DNA from: Paratinospora sagittata
Taxonomy: Eukaryota; Streptophyta; Magnoliopsida; Ranunculales; Menispermaceae
Direction of reading: 5' to 3'
Assembly: GCA_035771175.1 (NCBI GenBank)
Contig: CM069607.1
Coordinates: 15,322,001-15,386,000 of the forward strand
Length of the DNA: 64,000 nt
Shown: positions 1-12,327 of the stretch, one piece after another
How positions within the stretch are numbered: the stretch's first letter is position 1
Layout of the letters: every line of letters starts with the position of its first letter
Notes under the pieces: model-generated
Told to the model about the DNA's origin: nothing
Database searches by the model: none
The model's input: the letters and a program-made list of their open reading frames with translations, nothing else
Translations under genes and position numbers: made by a program

Positions 1-1014
1 GTGGCTTTCTAGTGCTTCTTGGATTGGAATTGGATTGGCTAGGTCTAGCCAATCAAGAGTGAGCGTTTCTTTTACTTGTGAATTCTATATGTGGCATTGT
101 AGTATAAAATGCTTTAAATGCTTGTATAATGTAATATGCATAATTTATTGAATTCATGAACTGTATTTGAGCATAGTCAGGTGGGAAAGCAGTTGAGTTA
201 TGTGCATTCCCTAAGGTTGAGATTTCTTATGGAATCCCATTAGGCCGATCGAGAATTCTCAATTGCAAACCTTGCAAAGATTTTATATGGGTTGTGTATG
301 TTAGGATTCGCCTAGGCGTGGAACTTGCTTTGGTGGGCGAATCCTATGGCTCATGCAATCCTTGGAATCCTAATAGATACGGGTAAGAAATCGGTCGGGC
401 ATGAGTTTCGTGCAGACATGACCCTTGTACTGATTCTTACTCAGGAGGTGTTTAGGTTGCATATGCATGTTTATAAATGGTATGCAATTCTTGTTTATGA
501 CATGATACGTTAAATTGGCATGTATATAATCTTGCTTACTCTCATAATTATTTAAATGGTTTTAATGATCTTTCAATGTTTTAATTAAATGCATATATAT
601 GTTGCCACTTGTATAGAACATTCACTGAGCTTGTTTTAGCTCACCCTCATCCTTATCTTTTCAGGACCTTATAGGAAGGGGAAAGGGAAAGCTTAGCTGC
701 GAAGCGTCCCCGTACTTTTGTTGACGTAGGTGTTAGTACTTTTTCGCATTTATTTTGATAAATTGCACTATGTAACACCTAATGATTATACCTAACATTT
801 AGATGGGTTTGTACTTATGGTTAAGTATATTATGTACTTTTGAACACTATGGACTTGGAAACAAAAAATGGTTGTCATTTTGGTATGTTTTTTTTTTTAT
901 GATCTTATTTTATGTTCATGTGTTTATTATTATGTATTTGGGATTGTGGTGTTGAGGGAGGATATATACGGGGTTCTGTGCCGGTCATGACGTCACAACT
1001 CGTGGGTCGTGACA
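1..1014 (+). mobile_element. LTR fragment, family F (3' part)
   Basis: This stretch matches 32811-33854 base for base over long runs, with one indel of about 29 bp near 940. It is therefore the downstream part of the same LTR family that is complete at 31090-33854. It ends in ...GTCGTGACA at 1014, the expected CA terminus, and CACTA transposase sequence begins immediately after. The left part of the LTR lies outside the window, so I cannot tell whether this is a solo LTR or the end of a full element. A TGACGTCA palindrome sits about 25 bp from the terminus, as in other family F and B LTRs. Confidence 0.85.
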
Positions 1015-2073
1015 CATTATATGGTATAAGGATCACTGGCCAAGTACTGTACAAAATACTCATAGAACCAAATGGATTAAATTCATCGGTTGCTAGCCCA
1101 AGCCTCACATTTCTAGGATCATTAGCAAACCACTCATATTGCAAATCAAAGTCCTTCCATACAACATAATCAGCGGGATGTTGCATGATACCATCCCTCA
1201 ACTTATGTTGCTCTTGGTGCCGTCTCATATCCTCATCTGTATGTTGAAATAAGAACAACCGTTGTAGCCTTGGTGTGATAGGAAAATATCGCAATATCTT
1301 ATGTGGAATTTTTTTCCCTTTGCCATCATTCAACTTCCACCGACTCTCACCACATACTGAACAAACCTCATCGTTTTCATTATCTTTCCAAAACAATGCA
1401 CAATCGTACTTACAAGCATGGATGGCCCAAATCTTGAAGCATTTTCTTCGTTTTATAATGATTACTAGGGATGTTTGCTCCATCTGGCAACACTTCTTTC
1501 AATAGGTCCAACAACATGGTAAACGACTTATTACTCCAATGGTTGATTACATTCAAATGTAGAAGCTTAACAAAGAATGATAACATAGAGAACTTCGTAC
1601 AACCGGGGTACAATTCACGTTAGGCCTCATTCAAAAGAGTGTCAAACTCACCCTCTGTGTATTGCTCATTGTTTTCTCTTGTACGATCAGTTTCAATGTG
1701 AATGGATTCTTGATTAAACTCACCAGCTTAGACGTCACTCAACCAATTGCTCATATCATTATCTTCACTATCAGTAGAACTCAATGACTCTTCTACCCCA
1801 ACCACACCATCATGATCAACATGCAAGTACTCTTCTAAGTTTGATTCCTCCCCATGATGGACCCAAAATTTATAAGTTCGTGACATCCCATAAAAGTATA
1901 GATGAATTTCAACTTCATCGATTGACAATACACGTGTTTAAACAGTCTCTACAAGGGCAACGAATCTTATTTTCTGCACCCATGTGGTTCTTAGCAAATG
2001 TGATAAAAGCTTTGGTCCCATCAATATACTCCTTACTAGCCCTATTAGGGAGAGTAATCCAACTTTTATCCAT
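1015..2073 (-). pseudogene. CACTA (En/Spm) TNP2-like transposase, truncated
   Basis: Minus-strand translation gives the N-terminal part of a TNP2-type transposase, the enzyme that moves CACTA DNA transposons. A start at 2073 opens the transposase-associated domain (MDKSWITLP, then a Cys motif IRCPCRDC). After an acidic linker come YPGCTKFS, LLHLNVINHWSNKSF, the KYDCALFWK region with CSVC, and LRYFPITPRLQRLF...RNVRLGLATDEFNPFGSMS. Stops and at least one frameshift (near 1440-1480) separate these blocks, so it is dead. It stops abruptly after VILIPYN at 1015, where the family F LTR begins; the C-terminal catalytic half is missing. The family assignment rests on motif order and is secure; the exact exon structure is not. 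Confidence 0.85.
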
Positions 2074-3394
2074 TATTTGATCTTTGTATATGCCACAATA
2101 AAGAAGACACCCAATTAAAACTATGAGGGCTACACACACAATTAACAAAAGTTCATTGTTACTATAAAAGTTCCATTTTAACAATAGGGTTCTTGTGTAA
2201 TTTTTTATAAGATTTCTTTGAACAAAAAATTGAGTTAATATACAGAGCATAAGCTTCCAAATCCTTTAAATGACACCAAGCATAAGCATCATTGTAAGAA
2301 CACAAGAAGTAGTGGTTGTAGTTACTAAGAATCATCTAGAGACGGTTCTACCTACTTTCACTTGTTAGTTTGATAGATTGGGCTTGGCTTAGTAATAGTG
2401 ATGAGTCTTCTCAAGAAAGGCCTGATGGAGCTTATAGAGTTACAGTTGCAACCATTATAGTGTGTGGTTTAGCTGATGGATAACCCTAAAGCATCCATCT
2501 CAATTAACCTTTTAATCCTCGAATATGATGACAAAAGCATGAAAATTAAAATAAAGATGAGAAAGACATAACTAACAAACTGTTATGGACAATGAAATCT
2601 ACTAAAATTTTTTTATTTAGTTCACAAGAAATATAAAGGGAGAGACGGGAAAAATTGAAAGCCAAGAAATGCTAATGAACAAAAACTTTAGGCATTTGGG
2701 CTCAATTATTCCTCAAGAAGTAGAAATCGGTAATGATATGAGCATTAGAATTGAAGTAGGGTGGGGTAAGTGGAGGAGGGCTTCCAGAGTATTATATGAT
2801 TGACACATCATATTGAAGTTGAAAATATATATATACAAAACTGCCTACCAAAGCTCTACATGCTTCACAGATTTGAAAGTTGGGCAACAAAGAAATATCA
2901 TGTAAACGAACTACATACAACAGAAATCCCACATAAACGAACTACATATAAAAAAAATCCAAATATGAAAATACAAAACAAGAGAACAACAATTTGCTAC
3001 GGCATCACAACATTTGGCTAACAATGTGAACTAAAAAAATAGATGGCTTATTATCTTTGGTGGTGGAAGTTCTGTTTCTTCACGTTAAGCAGATGTGTTT
3101 CTTTGGTGGTGGAAGTTCTATATACCCAAAAAAAATTTCTAGCTAGCAAGTCATTTTGAATACAATGGAATTCATCAGATTATTATTATTATTATAAATG
3201 TTAGATATAGAAAGAAAGAAGCCTATATGTTCAATTAAAAACTTTCTCTTGGCAATAATATTTCAGCAAATGTGTTAATACATTATCTATATGAAAATCA
3301 TATGACAACCATTAACATAACAGTACTTTATATTCCTTCTGATCACAAAAATATAAACTGCAATTTGAATATATCCTGCATGAGAAATAGTATA

Positions 3395-3396
<2 letters not shown>
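2074..3396. other. Non-coding, upstream of the CACTA transposase
   Basis: No convincing gene. The sequence is AT-rich and lies on the 5' side of the transposase remnant, so part of it is probably the CACTA element's own 5' region. I could not find a CACTA terminal inverted repeat here, so the element border is not defined. Confidence 0.4.

Positions 3397-3461
<65 letters not shown>
3397..3461. repeat. (AT)n microsatellite
   Basis: About 65 bp of uninterrupted AT dinucleotide. Frames through it translate to Ile-Tyr runs and are not genes. Confidence 0.97.
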
Positions 3462-3463
<2 letters not shown>

Positions 3464-3613
3464 TAGAACACTCAAATTCAAAATCAAAATAATTAATGTT
3501 TTCAAAGAAAAAAAATTTTGAAGCCCCCAAAATTATTTAAGGAGTCTTGCTTATGTGAATCAAAGAGATCGTGATCAGAACAGAAAAGAACAGAGAAGAT
3601 AAAGGAAATATAC

Positions 3614-3675
3614 CTAGTGGAAATGGAGGTAGAGGTGGGGGTGAAGGAAGGATATGAGAGTTCCTTTGAAGCCAT
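3614..3675 (-). other. Possible first exon (weak)
   Basis: An ATG at 3675 opens MASKELSYPSFTPTSTSIST and runs 62 bp to a consensus donor (CTAG|GTATAT, GT at 3613-3612). The Ser/Thr/Pro-rich start could be the beginning of a small gene or of a gene fragment carried by the neighbouring CACTA element. No downstream exon was recognised and no family is suggested, so this is only a candidate. Confidence 0.2.
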
Positions 3676-4628
3676 TTTTAACAACTAAGTAAGGCAGAAT
3701 ATAAGTTGTATATATATGTAAATATACCAAAGAAGCAAGACTATTGTTGGGGCTTATACATATGGTCAAATATTTCTTAATATTATTAAGTGGTTAAAAG
3801 ATGCATGAGACAGTGGGAAGGCTCTCTTCATATAGGCTGCTACATTCTATTTTGGATCCTTAAATGATCATTTCAAATTAATAATTTAATTAGTTTGGAG
3901 GGTGAAGACCAACGTTCATAAATTTTTTAACAGACTAGTTAATTCAACTCGGTTAGTTGGCCAAGCTTTTATATGTGGTAATAACACGGACCCAAGAGTA
4001 AAACAGTGGCCTTTACTAATCTTTTTTCCATATAAATAGTAAAAGAAGCATCAAAACAAGTGCGTGAAAATTCGCAATACAAGAAAAAGGGAACAAGCGT
4101 TGCAAAGTGAAAAACTTGCAGATATCGTGAAATCATAAGACTAATCCAACAAAGACAATGACATCCAAAAGGAAGCTTATCTAACTCACCTGCTTGGTGT
4201 ACCACTCGCAATGTTATAAACAGAGGCTGATAGTATGATCAAGCTTCGAAACTTAGTGAAGTTTTTAAGTTATTTCATCAAACACATAGAAGGCATGAAA
4301 TTAACACTAAACTTCAATCAAACTAAGAGCATCAAAGGTAACTTGTAGAGCTAACTAAAAAAAACATCTAATTTACAAGAGAGAAATATATGGTACCTTG
4401 AATTTGGGGTCTAAGTTTCCTTTTGGTTGCACCTAAATAAAGAACCTCAAATGCTTACAAACCTATAACGACGATAATCTCTTCCCACTATTCTTCTTCT
4501 TCCTTTTGGTTCTTTCTACGGGTTGAACCTCTTGAATCTGCCATGAGCATAACCCTAGAAGATGATTCCGGTTTTTTCGATGCAGTGGAGACGTGAAGGA
4601 AGAGCCCAAGAGCGCAGGAACCATTCAC
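3676..4628. other. Non-coding, AT-rich
   Basis: No supported gene. The minus strand has short open stretches that end at donor-like sites, for example an ATG near 4543 followed by MADSRGSTRRKNQKEEEE and a stop. They could be exons of a decayed transposon gene, but no family motif is visible. Confidence 0.35.
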
Positions 4629-4980
4629 TGGGCTTTTGACATGATTACCCTTTAAAAATAAAAAATTTTTATAAATGCCATCAAAATACAAATATTGACC
4701 CCTTTGCCCTATTTTACTATTTAGCGCCCAGTCAGTGCACAACAAAAGTGCCACGCGGGCGAGAGAGCTGATGATGTTAAGAAGACGTTTTTTGAAAAGA
4801 CGCCTTTCATTGTAATTTTTTTTACAGGGAAGGCGTTTTTTCAAAAGATGCTAATTTTTTTTTAAAAAAAAAACGGAAGGCGTCTTTCTATTTAAAATAG
4901 AGCAAAAGGGGTCAATATTTGTATTTTGATGGCATTTGTGAAATTTTTTATTTTTGGTGGGTAATCATGTCAAAAGCCCA
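4629..4980. repeat. Fold-back (inverted repeat) element
   Basis: Two arms of about 92 bp, 4629-4721 and 4888-4980, are close reverse complements. Both contain TGGGCTTTTGACATGATTAC, then the same run to TATTGACCCC. The roughly 165-bp loop holds a second, imperfect inverted pair around AAGGCGT and TTTTCAAAA (4785-4850) and poly-T/poly-A that can also pair. This resembles a fold-back or MITE-like DNA element. No target-site duplication was established. Confidence 0.75.
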
Positions 4981-5469
4981 CCATTCGCTCGCGCGTTCTC
5001 GCTTCTTTCGCTCGGGTGTGTGGTTCTCCAATTTAGATTAGGGATTGGGACTTGGGGGTTTTCACGCATTCACGAGTTTTTTTATTTTAATTTAGGTTTT
5101 TTTTAAATGTATTTTAATTTAGGTTTATTACTGTTTAATGGTAACTTAGTTTTTATTAAAAGTAAATTGGACGTTTCTTTTTTGAGAATAATAAAGTTAA
5201 GTGTTTTTTTTAATAGTTAATAATAAAGTTAAGTGTTTTAATAAATACTTCCATATAATATTATAAATAATTATATTTAATAAATACTTAATGAAAATAT
5301 TATTTTAATTATAAAATGTTTTAATTATAGTATATTATCATATAATTTTTCTTTAGGAAACATATTTGTTTATACAAATAAGTTGAATGTTTCATATAAT
5401 AGATTTAGTTCTTTTACTTCTATATTATTTGTATGTTTAATAAATTCATTTAATAACAATAATTGATTT
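4981..5469. other. Non-coding, strongly AT-rich
   Basis: Mostly A/T-rich sequence with no ORF or RNA gene. It is the pre-insertion flank of the family A element that starts at 5470. Confidence 0.5.
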
Positions 5470-5989
5470 TGTCACACCTCGCCCGGACGCGCCTAAACAA
5501 GCAGAACACTCACTGGCAGGGGCGCGAATGCATCATACAATAACTGAATGCGCAGGAACACAATTAAGTATAAATCTGATTTCATTAAATTTAGAATATA
5601 TTTGTACATGAAATAGTAAATGGAACATCCTATCCAAAATCCATGATGAATAAACAAAGGGTACAAAAATGTGGGCCCAAAAACCTGCACCCAGTCCACC
5701 CTAATCTCCTGTGAAAAATTAGATGACAACGGGGTGAGCTACAAGCTCAATGGGTAAAATAGTTCATGAATATAACAATTAATAAAACAAACTTTATAAT
5801 CAAATATCATAAATACACATCAAAGCATCATAATCAATACAACATGTATGCATGACACCGTCTCATATTGATTTCATGATTTTACGGCGCTTTGAGTTCA
5901 CATATTGCTGTCCATTCCCAGGTAAACCCGAGTTCTCGGTTGTACGTACCTCCCCAAGGATGTTACCCTGGATTTGCGTACAAATGTCC
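5470..5989 (-). mobile_element. Family A gypsy 3' LTR, outer part (copy A)
   Basis: On the plus strand the sequence starts TGTCACACC at 5470, the terminus shared with the LTRs at 20443-21764 and 47509-49119. It continues through the diagnostic CACCCAGTCCACCCTAATCTCC and GGGGTGAGCTACA segments. It is interrupted at 5989 by element B1 and resumes at 14496. Rejoined, the LTR is about 1.38 kb. It belongs to the minus-strand element whose interior is 15358-18985. Confidence 0.9.
5985..5989. repeat. Target-site duplication of B1, left
   Basis: TGTCC directly before the TG terminus at 5990; the same five bases follow the other terminus at 14491-14495. This proves a single insertion of 5990-14490 into the family A LTR. 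Confidence 0.95.
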
Positions 5990-6029
5990 TGTCACGACGC
6001 CCCTGACGTAGGCTGACGTCATGACCGGC

Positions 6030-6079
6030 ACAGTGTACTATACACTGTACATACCCATATACAGTATATAATACACTGT
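6030..6079 (-). promoter_or_regulatory. LTR-end hairpin
   Basis: 6030-6049 and 6060-6079 form a 20-bp stem with two mismatches and a 10-base loop. The same hairpin occurs at 24163-24212 in the B2 LTR, where one G-C pair is replaced by A-T on both arms. It lies about 40 bp inside the LTR terminus. Its function is unknown; a role in RNA 3'-end formation or packaging is inference. Confidence 0.6.
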
Positions 6080-7381
6080 CAGCCTTCGCGTAGTCTCACA
6101 ATCAATCCCAAAATTTATAGTAATTTTTTTTTCCAATATACCACAAATCACATCCAATATAGATCTCTATAATCAATCCCTTCCTTCACACATCACATTT
6201 TCATTTCATCATCCAATATATTAAACTATTTATGCCCACACATCCCATCTAGATGATAATTCATATATATATAATGTGTGATAAGTATACATATCAAAAT
6301 AACAAAAATATAATCTATTTCCTCCAAACATACATACACATACCAGACGAAGGCTCACGTGAGTATCACTCACGGAATTTTCCTTTTCCCTTCGACTCAA
6401 TACCTGAAATATTGGAGGAAATGGGGTGAGCAAACAACAGCTCAGTGAATATAATTCTTGAGATGACAATTATATACATTTAGAGAAATATGACATTTAA
6501 AATCATTTCAAACACTTATGCAACACATGCATCATTCAACGAATATATTATACATGTCAACAACATAAATTTCATGAGTTTTTCATAATACAATGCACAA
6601 TCTCCCTCCTCCGCAAGGCAAGAGAGTGAGTCTAACCCTTGTATCTCATTACCCAATTCACAGTCATTTCAAGGATCGCAACCCTTGTTAGGACAGACCT
6701 ACTGACAATGAGGACTCGCAAAACCTCATCCGGGTCTAATTCCTAACGAAATGACAATGAGGATTCGCAAAGCCTCATCATTACAAACTCCAATGCTAAA
6801 ATCAGTTTGCATGCCCATAAAACTCAATGTATATATAAATATACCATGCATACAATCAAACATTTTATATATGTATAATGTCATACAAGAACCAAATCAA
6901 GAAAACTATACTCACAATACAACACGTTCAACTTAAACCCAATCATCATCGCTTTCGAGTCCAGCTCCAAGTTAAATCCAACTAATTTAACCTGTCACAA
7001 TCACTCCATAATTCAATTTCATGTATTCATATCTATTTACATTTTTAATTTCTCAACTCACTTCAAATCACAATAAATCCATTTAGGACCCATAAGCAGT
7101 TGAAGAAACTACTAAATCGTTTCTGTGGTCAATCTAGATATTTCCACAAGAAAGAACAGTGAAAATAGATGTCCAAATCATATTTTCACGACACCATATC
7201 CTTAGTTACTAAAACGATCAAAGCATATCCAAATATCATGTTCCAACGTCCGGAATTCAGTTCTTCACGATTCTATGATCTCAAACTGGGGTTTCATTGG
7301 GTTCACATCACTGTGCACAGTACTATTCACATTACTGATCAATGTTCACTATTCACTATGTACTGTACACTATTCACTGTA

Positions 7382-7382
<1 letters not shown>

Positions 7383-7417
<35 letters not shown>
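7383..7417. repeat. CTATTCA heptamer repeat in B1 3' LTR
   Basis: About five perfect head-to-tail CTATTCA units preceded by diverged ones from about 7310. The second LTR has the matching tract at about 13732-13770 with a slightly different number and spacing of units. Confidence 0.9.
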
Positions 7418-8132
7418 TCACTATTTATCCGAAAGATGTAAATTGTATTAAAATTGTCAAACGGTCTCCAAAACGCATGAAATAGAATCTAACCACAGAT
7501 TCGGAGTCCCGACAGTCCAGAGAGTGTTTTCTACCTTCCTAGCGGATTTTCCATTAACGTTGGGTCAAAACCCCAATTTTTGAAAATACCGTAAAACGAC
7601 TCCCACAGCTAAAATTAGTCCGCTAGAATCGTTACATCTAGCTTAGATAGTAATTTCACGAAGGAATAGACTGAAAATTACTTACCAGAAGTCCAGATTT
7701 CACGCGAATCACGCGTTCCTCTTTTCTTTCCTCTTCTTCTTCTTCTTTCTTTCGTTTTCTCCTTCTGCTTATCCAGCAACTGCGTTAAGTTTGATTTTAT
7801 TTTTTTATTCTTTTTTTTGTTTTTGTCTTCTTCTAAATACTATTCACGATACTATTTGATGAACAGTACCTTATGAATAGTATACTTACTATTCAAATAC
7901 TGTTCATTATTTTATTTTATTTTATCTTTTTATTCGTTCTTCTTCTTCATACACTCAATCCACATTTTTAAGTAACCAATCATACACACATATATTTGTC
8001 TTTTTCTTTATACACTCAATCATACACGTATATTTAGCTCTTACGTATAAAATACGTGTATTCTCAAGTGTATACTTAGCTCTTGCATAGAAAATACGTG
8101 TATGTATTTAAGTAAATTTACGAGGTGTTACA

Positions 8133-8149
8133 ATCTCCCCAACATAAGG
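8133..8149 (-). promoter_or_regulatory. Polypurine tract of B1
   Basis: Minus strand CTTATGTTGGGGAGAT directly before the LTR start TGTAACACC. This purine-rich primer for plus-strand DNA synthesis sets the orientation of B1. Confidence 0.8.
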
Positions 8150-8167
8150 AATTTCGTCCTCGAAATT
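8150..8167 (-). promoter_or_regulatory. Pre-PPT hairpin AATTTCG/CGAAATT
   Basis: A perfect 7-bp inverted repeat with the four-base loop AGGA (minus strand), directly upstream of the polypurine tract. The same structure is in B2 (26667-26684) and in family A copies at 15377-15392, 21785-21800 and 47474-47489. Confidence 0.8.
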
Positions 8168-11100
8168 TAAAATCCAAGACTATTCCTCAAGTGATACTCA
8201 ATTCCAGAAAACTGCTCCCGCATTTTATATTTTCACTTCCATGTTTGCTCTTCTTGATACGTGGTATCCTCCCTAACTTAGCGTTGAGTTATATCCATAA
8301 CATATATGAAATCCGAATGACATTTCCTCAACATCAAGATATAGAAACTATTATGGACACCTATCACCTGTGACAGTAGAGCAAATCGGTAAGCCAATGG
8401 ACCTATCCTCTCAAGGATCTCTCATGGTCCAACAAATGCGAGCTTTCTTTTCATTCCAAATCTCATTTGGCCTTTTTGTGGTAAGACCCTTAGCAAAACT
8501 GAGTCAGCCACAATAAAGTTCAAGGCCTATATACCAACCCTGTGCATTTAAGAATATCCTCTGGCACCAATCACAATAACTCCATACTTTCAAGTCAAAC
8601 AAGTTTACACAAATAAAGTATTCCTTCCAACTTCCACCAAAATTCAAGTATACTAGACCCGAGCATGCTCGCAAGCATCAAAGTCATTCTCTTAGTCTGT
8701 CAACCAGTCTGAGAGTACATATCACACTGAGAAAGAGATGAGTACCAAAACGAGTCTGCATCATATATCAGATCTCGACACAATCTTCGGATCTTAATCC
8801 GACATGAAAAATATCTGAGTACTCCCATCAAATCTCTCTATCTCACACATATACAATCTGCTCAGTCTATCAATAGAATTTCGGTGTTCATTGGAAGAAT
8901 ATATAAACTGACCAGTCCACTAATGGTTATCCAAATGGTATCATATCTACCCATAACCCATAAGCTACCATTTGAATCCCATCTTTATTTAACACAATCC
9001 ATATTACCACTTCCATCATCTTTCATACGGATATCATACTCGTTTCATCATAAATCTTACTCTCTGAATATGAGTATCAATCAGCATCCGAGCACAAATA
9101 TCAACACATGGAGTAACAGAGAGTACACTCATAACTGTAACTCTCATTCACAAACAATCTTCTATGGCTCACTGATAGTTACTACTCCAGTTTCAGCCCT
9201 TTTTTTTCTGCTCAATGCCTCAGCAACATATTGGCCTTTCCCAGGATAATAATTCAATATAAAATCAAATCCTTTGAGACTTCTTGCCACATTTATTACC
9301 TCATATTCAGTTTCTTTTCGTTGAAATAATTACTTCAGACTCTTAAAATCTGAAGCGAATGTGACATTTTTAGTATAGAGGCAATGCTCTCATTATGTCA
9401 AAATAACTACCAACTACGTTTTATTCACTCTCAGGATAGTTATTCACGTGCACTACCAAATATCTGAAGGCATAAGTAATTAACCTATCCTTTTGTATCA
9501 ATGCAAAATCCAGATCTGGACGTGATCTTCATCAATCACAATTTCTTCCAGGTTCTGAAACTCGGAACAACATTTAATATTGTGAGAGTGTCCCCATGCA
9601 CAACGGTCCACACAGTATATAACATTCATCTGGCTTAGTTTCGTGAGTGGAACAAATAGCTTCAAGGATCTTTCCACGCACTTTCTATAACATACAACTA
9701 ATACCAGAGAACTTCTGATTTCCATCATTTAAATCAGTTTTAACAGTTTTATGATCACTTTGACCTTCGCAGCATCCTTAAAGCTACTATTTAAACTGGT
9801 CATGTGATCCAAAAATTCTCATCTTAATTATATTCAAAACTCATATTCACCGAGCTTGGCACTCAATCGGTGCTCTCTCAGTGACTACAAGATAATTCCG
9901 AGGTGCTATTCATGCTCCTCTCATTTTTTCTTGGGACGATTTCATATATCATCATCGAAGACTATGAAAAAAATAGTTTTGCATTACATCCTTTTCTCGA
10001 ATTCTTAACTGATGGTGCCTAGATCTCAAAAGGATCTTAACGAAACTTTGGCTCCATTTAGTTCATCGCATTCGACTATCTATCCATGGTAAAGGATATT
10101 CATTCTTTCTTATTATCCTGCTCAGTTAACAGTAATTTATACTTAAACATATTTCACTATACCTTCTTTCCATATTATCACAAATGCTCTCCAAGGTGGC
10201 ATATTAAAGATAATCAATCTTTTTTTTTTCCATTAACACATGTAGTACCTTCAATCCTCACAATTCCTCAGGTACTCTTTATATGAAGGAATGAAGATGC
10301 GTATTAGACTGGCATCAGTGTTCTATGCTATCAATTTTCTGTCCAGGTGGCAATTTTAATAGTTCATCAGAGAATACTCCAATATATCAGCTCACCACAG
10401 GAATTTTAATCAATTGCATGCCTTCTTACCTTACTCTACATGGCTTTGTACTAGCCATATGCTTCATGTCCTCGTCAATAATTATCTTATCTTAGATAGA
10501 AGATTTTGAGGGTATAAATTTCTCGAGATTCAAAATGAGAATTTTCCACTTATTCCGTATATTACTTCTTTTCGAAGAGACGTTCCACCTAGCATGAGAG
10601 GTGACCAGCCAATCATACCCACAAAGCATCCAATTCCAAAAATTTCAGATTCTAGAGCCCATAATTACTTGATGACTCTCATAGTTATTACACATAATCT
10701 TTGCTAACCATATCATGATAGATTCTTTCTCCTGTAGGCATACCCACAATCAATGATGCATTCTTTTAACAGAAGATAATACAATCTGTCTACCATATCA
10801 CCAAAGATAAAGGACCAGGTAGATCTAACAACACATCAGAATATACACCATAACCAAATATTGATCATACATGTTATCAACGTCTTACTCATCTTTGGAT
10901 CTGGTTTTGTATTTACTTTAATTTATTCTCTAAAATCTGGTGGAGTCACATTGATAAAATTTACTGGAGCATTCCATATCAACTAACTGGAGATTAACAC
11001 ATCTTTTTCAGATTGATAATCGACAATCATAGGTCTAGATACAATGTCGCAGTTTGTGACTCTTGCTCAGGCAATGGAAACCAATTCTGGTTTTCATAAT

Positions 11101-12311
11101 TCGTTAACATCACTTTTCTTTTTCCCATTTGTATTGGGTTAGTACCTGACCCAATACTGCCAAAATCACAACCTTACTCAATGTTTCACTTATCTTCAAT
11201 TTCATATTTTTGCCCCAACATTTCCTTACAGTACTTATTTCGCCTTGTACCTAACACTGGTGTTGATGACTCGACTTCAAAGGGCGGTACAAGTTATATC
11301 ACTAATATTGCTAGGGTTAACAATTTCACCACAGTTTTGGCTGACCCGAAATTTATAGGTTGTCTCACAACTTGCGTATATATTTGTAACCCCACAATTA
11401 GCAAACCTACCGTAGAGGATCCCAAAATTTATTCTAGATCCTTATCATTATCACACTATCCATAGTGAGCATTCCCAAAAAGAAACTATACCAGTCTGTT
11501 GAAGTCATGTTTGTATTTATGGTTAGGCATGTCACTACATTAAACTTTTTCATGCCTTAAACAATTTCAGCATGATGATAGAAGCCCTTAGAAAATAGCT
11601 TCTTTAATTAATCTCATGCCTTAATCATCTTAGGAGTCCTTAACCCAATTTTCTATCATCTCTTATCATCAGTGAGCTTAAACTTAGCTAACTTACTTTA
11701 TCATTTTCAGAGACTTAATCATTCTCTAAGATGGTCTCCATTCAGAGTAGCAAATCTGTACTATGTCTACTATCAGACTGCCAGTAAAGATAGGAGAGTC
11801 TCTTCTTCTGAAAGTTTCCATAACTTTCACATATCTTTTCATTTCATCTGGCTTATCATTGAGACCGTCTATTTATTTTCTTTTGACTTCAGCCTCCATT
11901 ATATATGTTTTTTTTTTTTTTCAGAAATACTCACACCATTGGCACCCACATCTGGAGCTATCAATGGTTCAAGCCTCTGTCATTCTCACATTACAACTTT
12001 TCCACAAGCTCATAAGCTGTGCATTTCGTTGTTGTTGGGTAGTTACTAGCCATATATAAGCTATGTCATTTATTATCACTGGATTACATCCAGTTCTTTT
12101 TCTTTCAGCCTTCTGATCCTTTCTTGATCAGCAATTTTCATTGTTAATCATGACTGGTCTTTTCCAAATCTGGAATTCACTGACACAGGTGATTCTCAGT
12201 CAAGATAACATATTGGATTAGGCTCAACATAATAGTACTACCCATATGTATACCCATACAATCAATCATAAGATCATAAAGCTTTTATCTTTTTACAAAT
12301 TTTAAACTTAA
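8168..12311 (-). pseudogene. Decayed gag-pol interior of B1
   Basis: The order of the B2 polyprotein is still visible on the minus strand. A chromodomain/integrase C-terminus lies at about 8170-8520 (compare 26750-27135), integrase core traces at about 8690-8940 (compare 27470-27730), and the RNase H segment at about 9220-9370 (compare 28305-28420). Protease and gag would follow towards 12300 but are too degraded to mark. Deletions of hundreds of bases, frameshifts and stops are spread throughout, so no functional protein can be made. The contrast with the nearly identical flanking LTRs shows the interior had decayed before the last transposition. Confidence 0.75.
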
Positions 12312-12323
12312 GCTCTGATACCA
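12312..12323 (-). promoter_or_regulatory. Primer binding site, initiator tRNA-Met type
   Basis: Minus strand TGGTATCAGAGC, the standard plant complement to the 3' end of initiator tRNA-Met, four bases inside the 5' LTR. It primes minus-strand DNA synthesis. Confidence 0.93.
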
Positions 12324-12327
12324 ATAT

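Larger units (their letters stand above)
5990..8132 (-). repeat. B1 3' LTR
   Basis: On the minus strand it reads TGTAACACCTCG...GTCGTGACA, 2143 bp. Near its 3' end it contains TGACGTCA and a 20-bp-stem hairpin (6030-6079), and centrally a CTATTCA heptamer repeat (7383-7417). It pairs with 12328-14490. Confidence 0.95.

Noticed and set aside
3272..3530. Frames with long Ile-Tyr runs on both strands
   Set aside because: Translation of the (AT)n microsatellite.
4488..4844. 118-codon minus-strand frame
   Set aside because: It overlaps the arm and loop of the fold-back element and shows no protein family motif.
7383..7417. Heptamer repeat that could be taken for an interstitial telomere
   Set aside because: The unit is CTATTCA, not the plant telomere TTTAGGG, and it lies inside LTRs of a transposed element.
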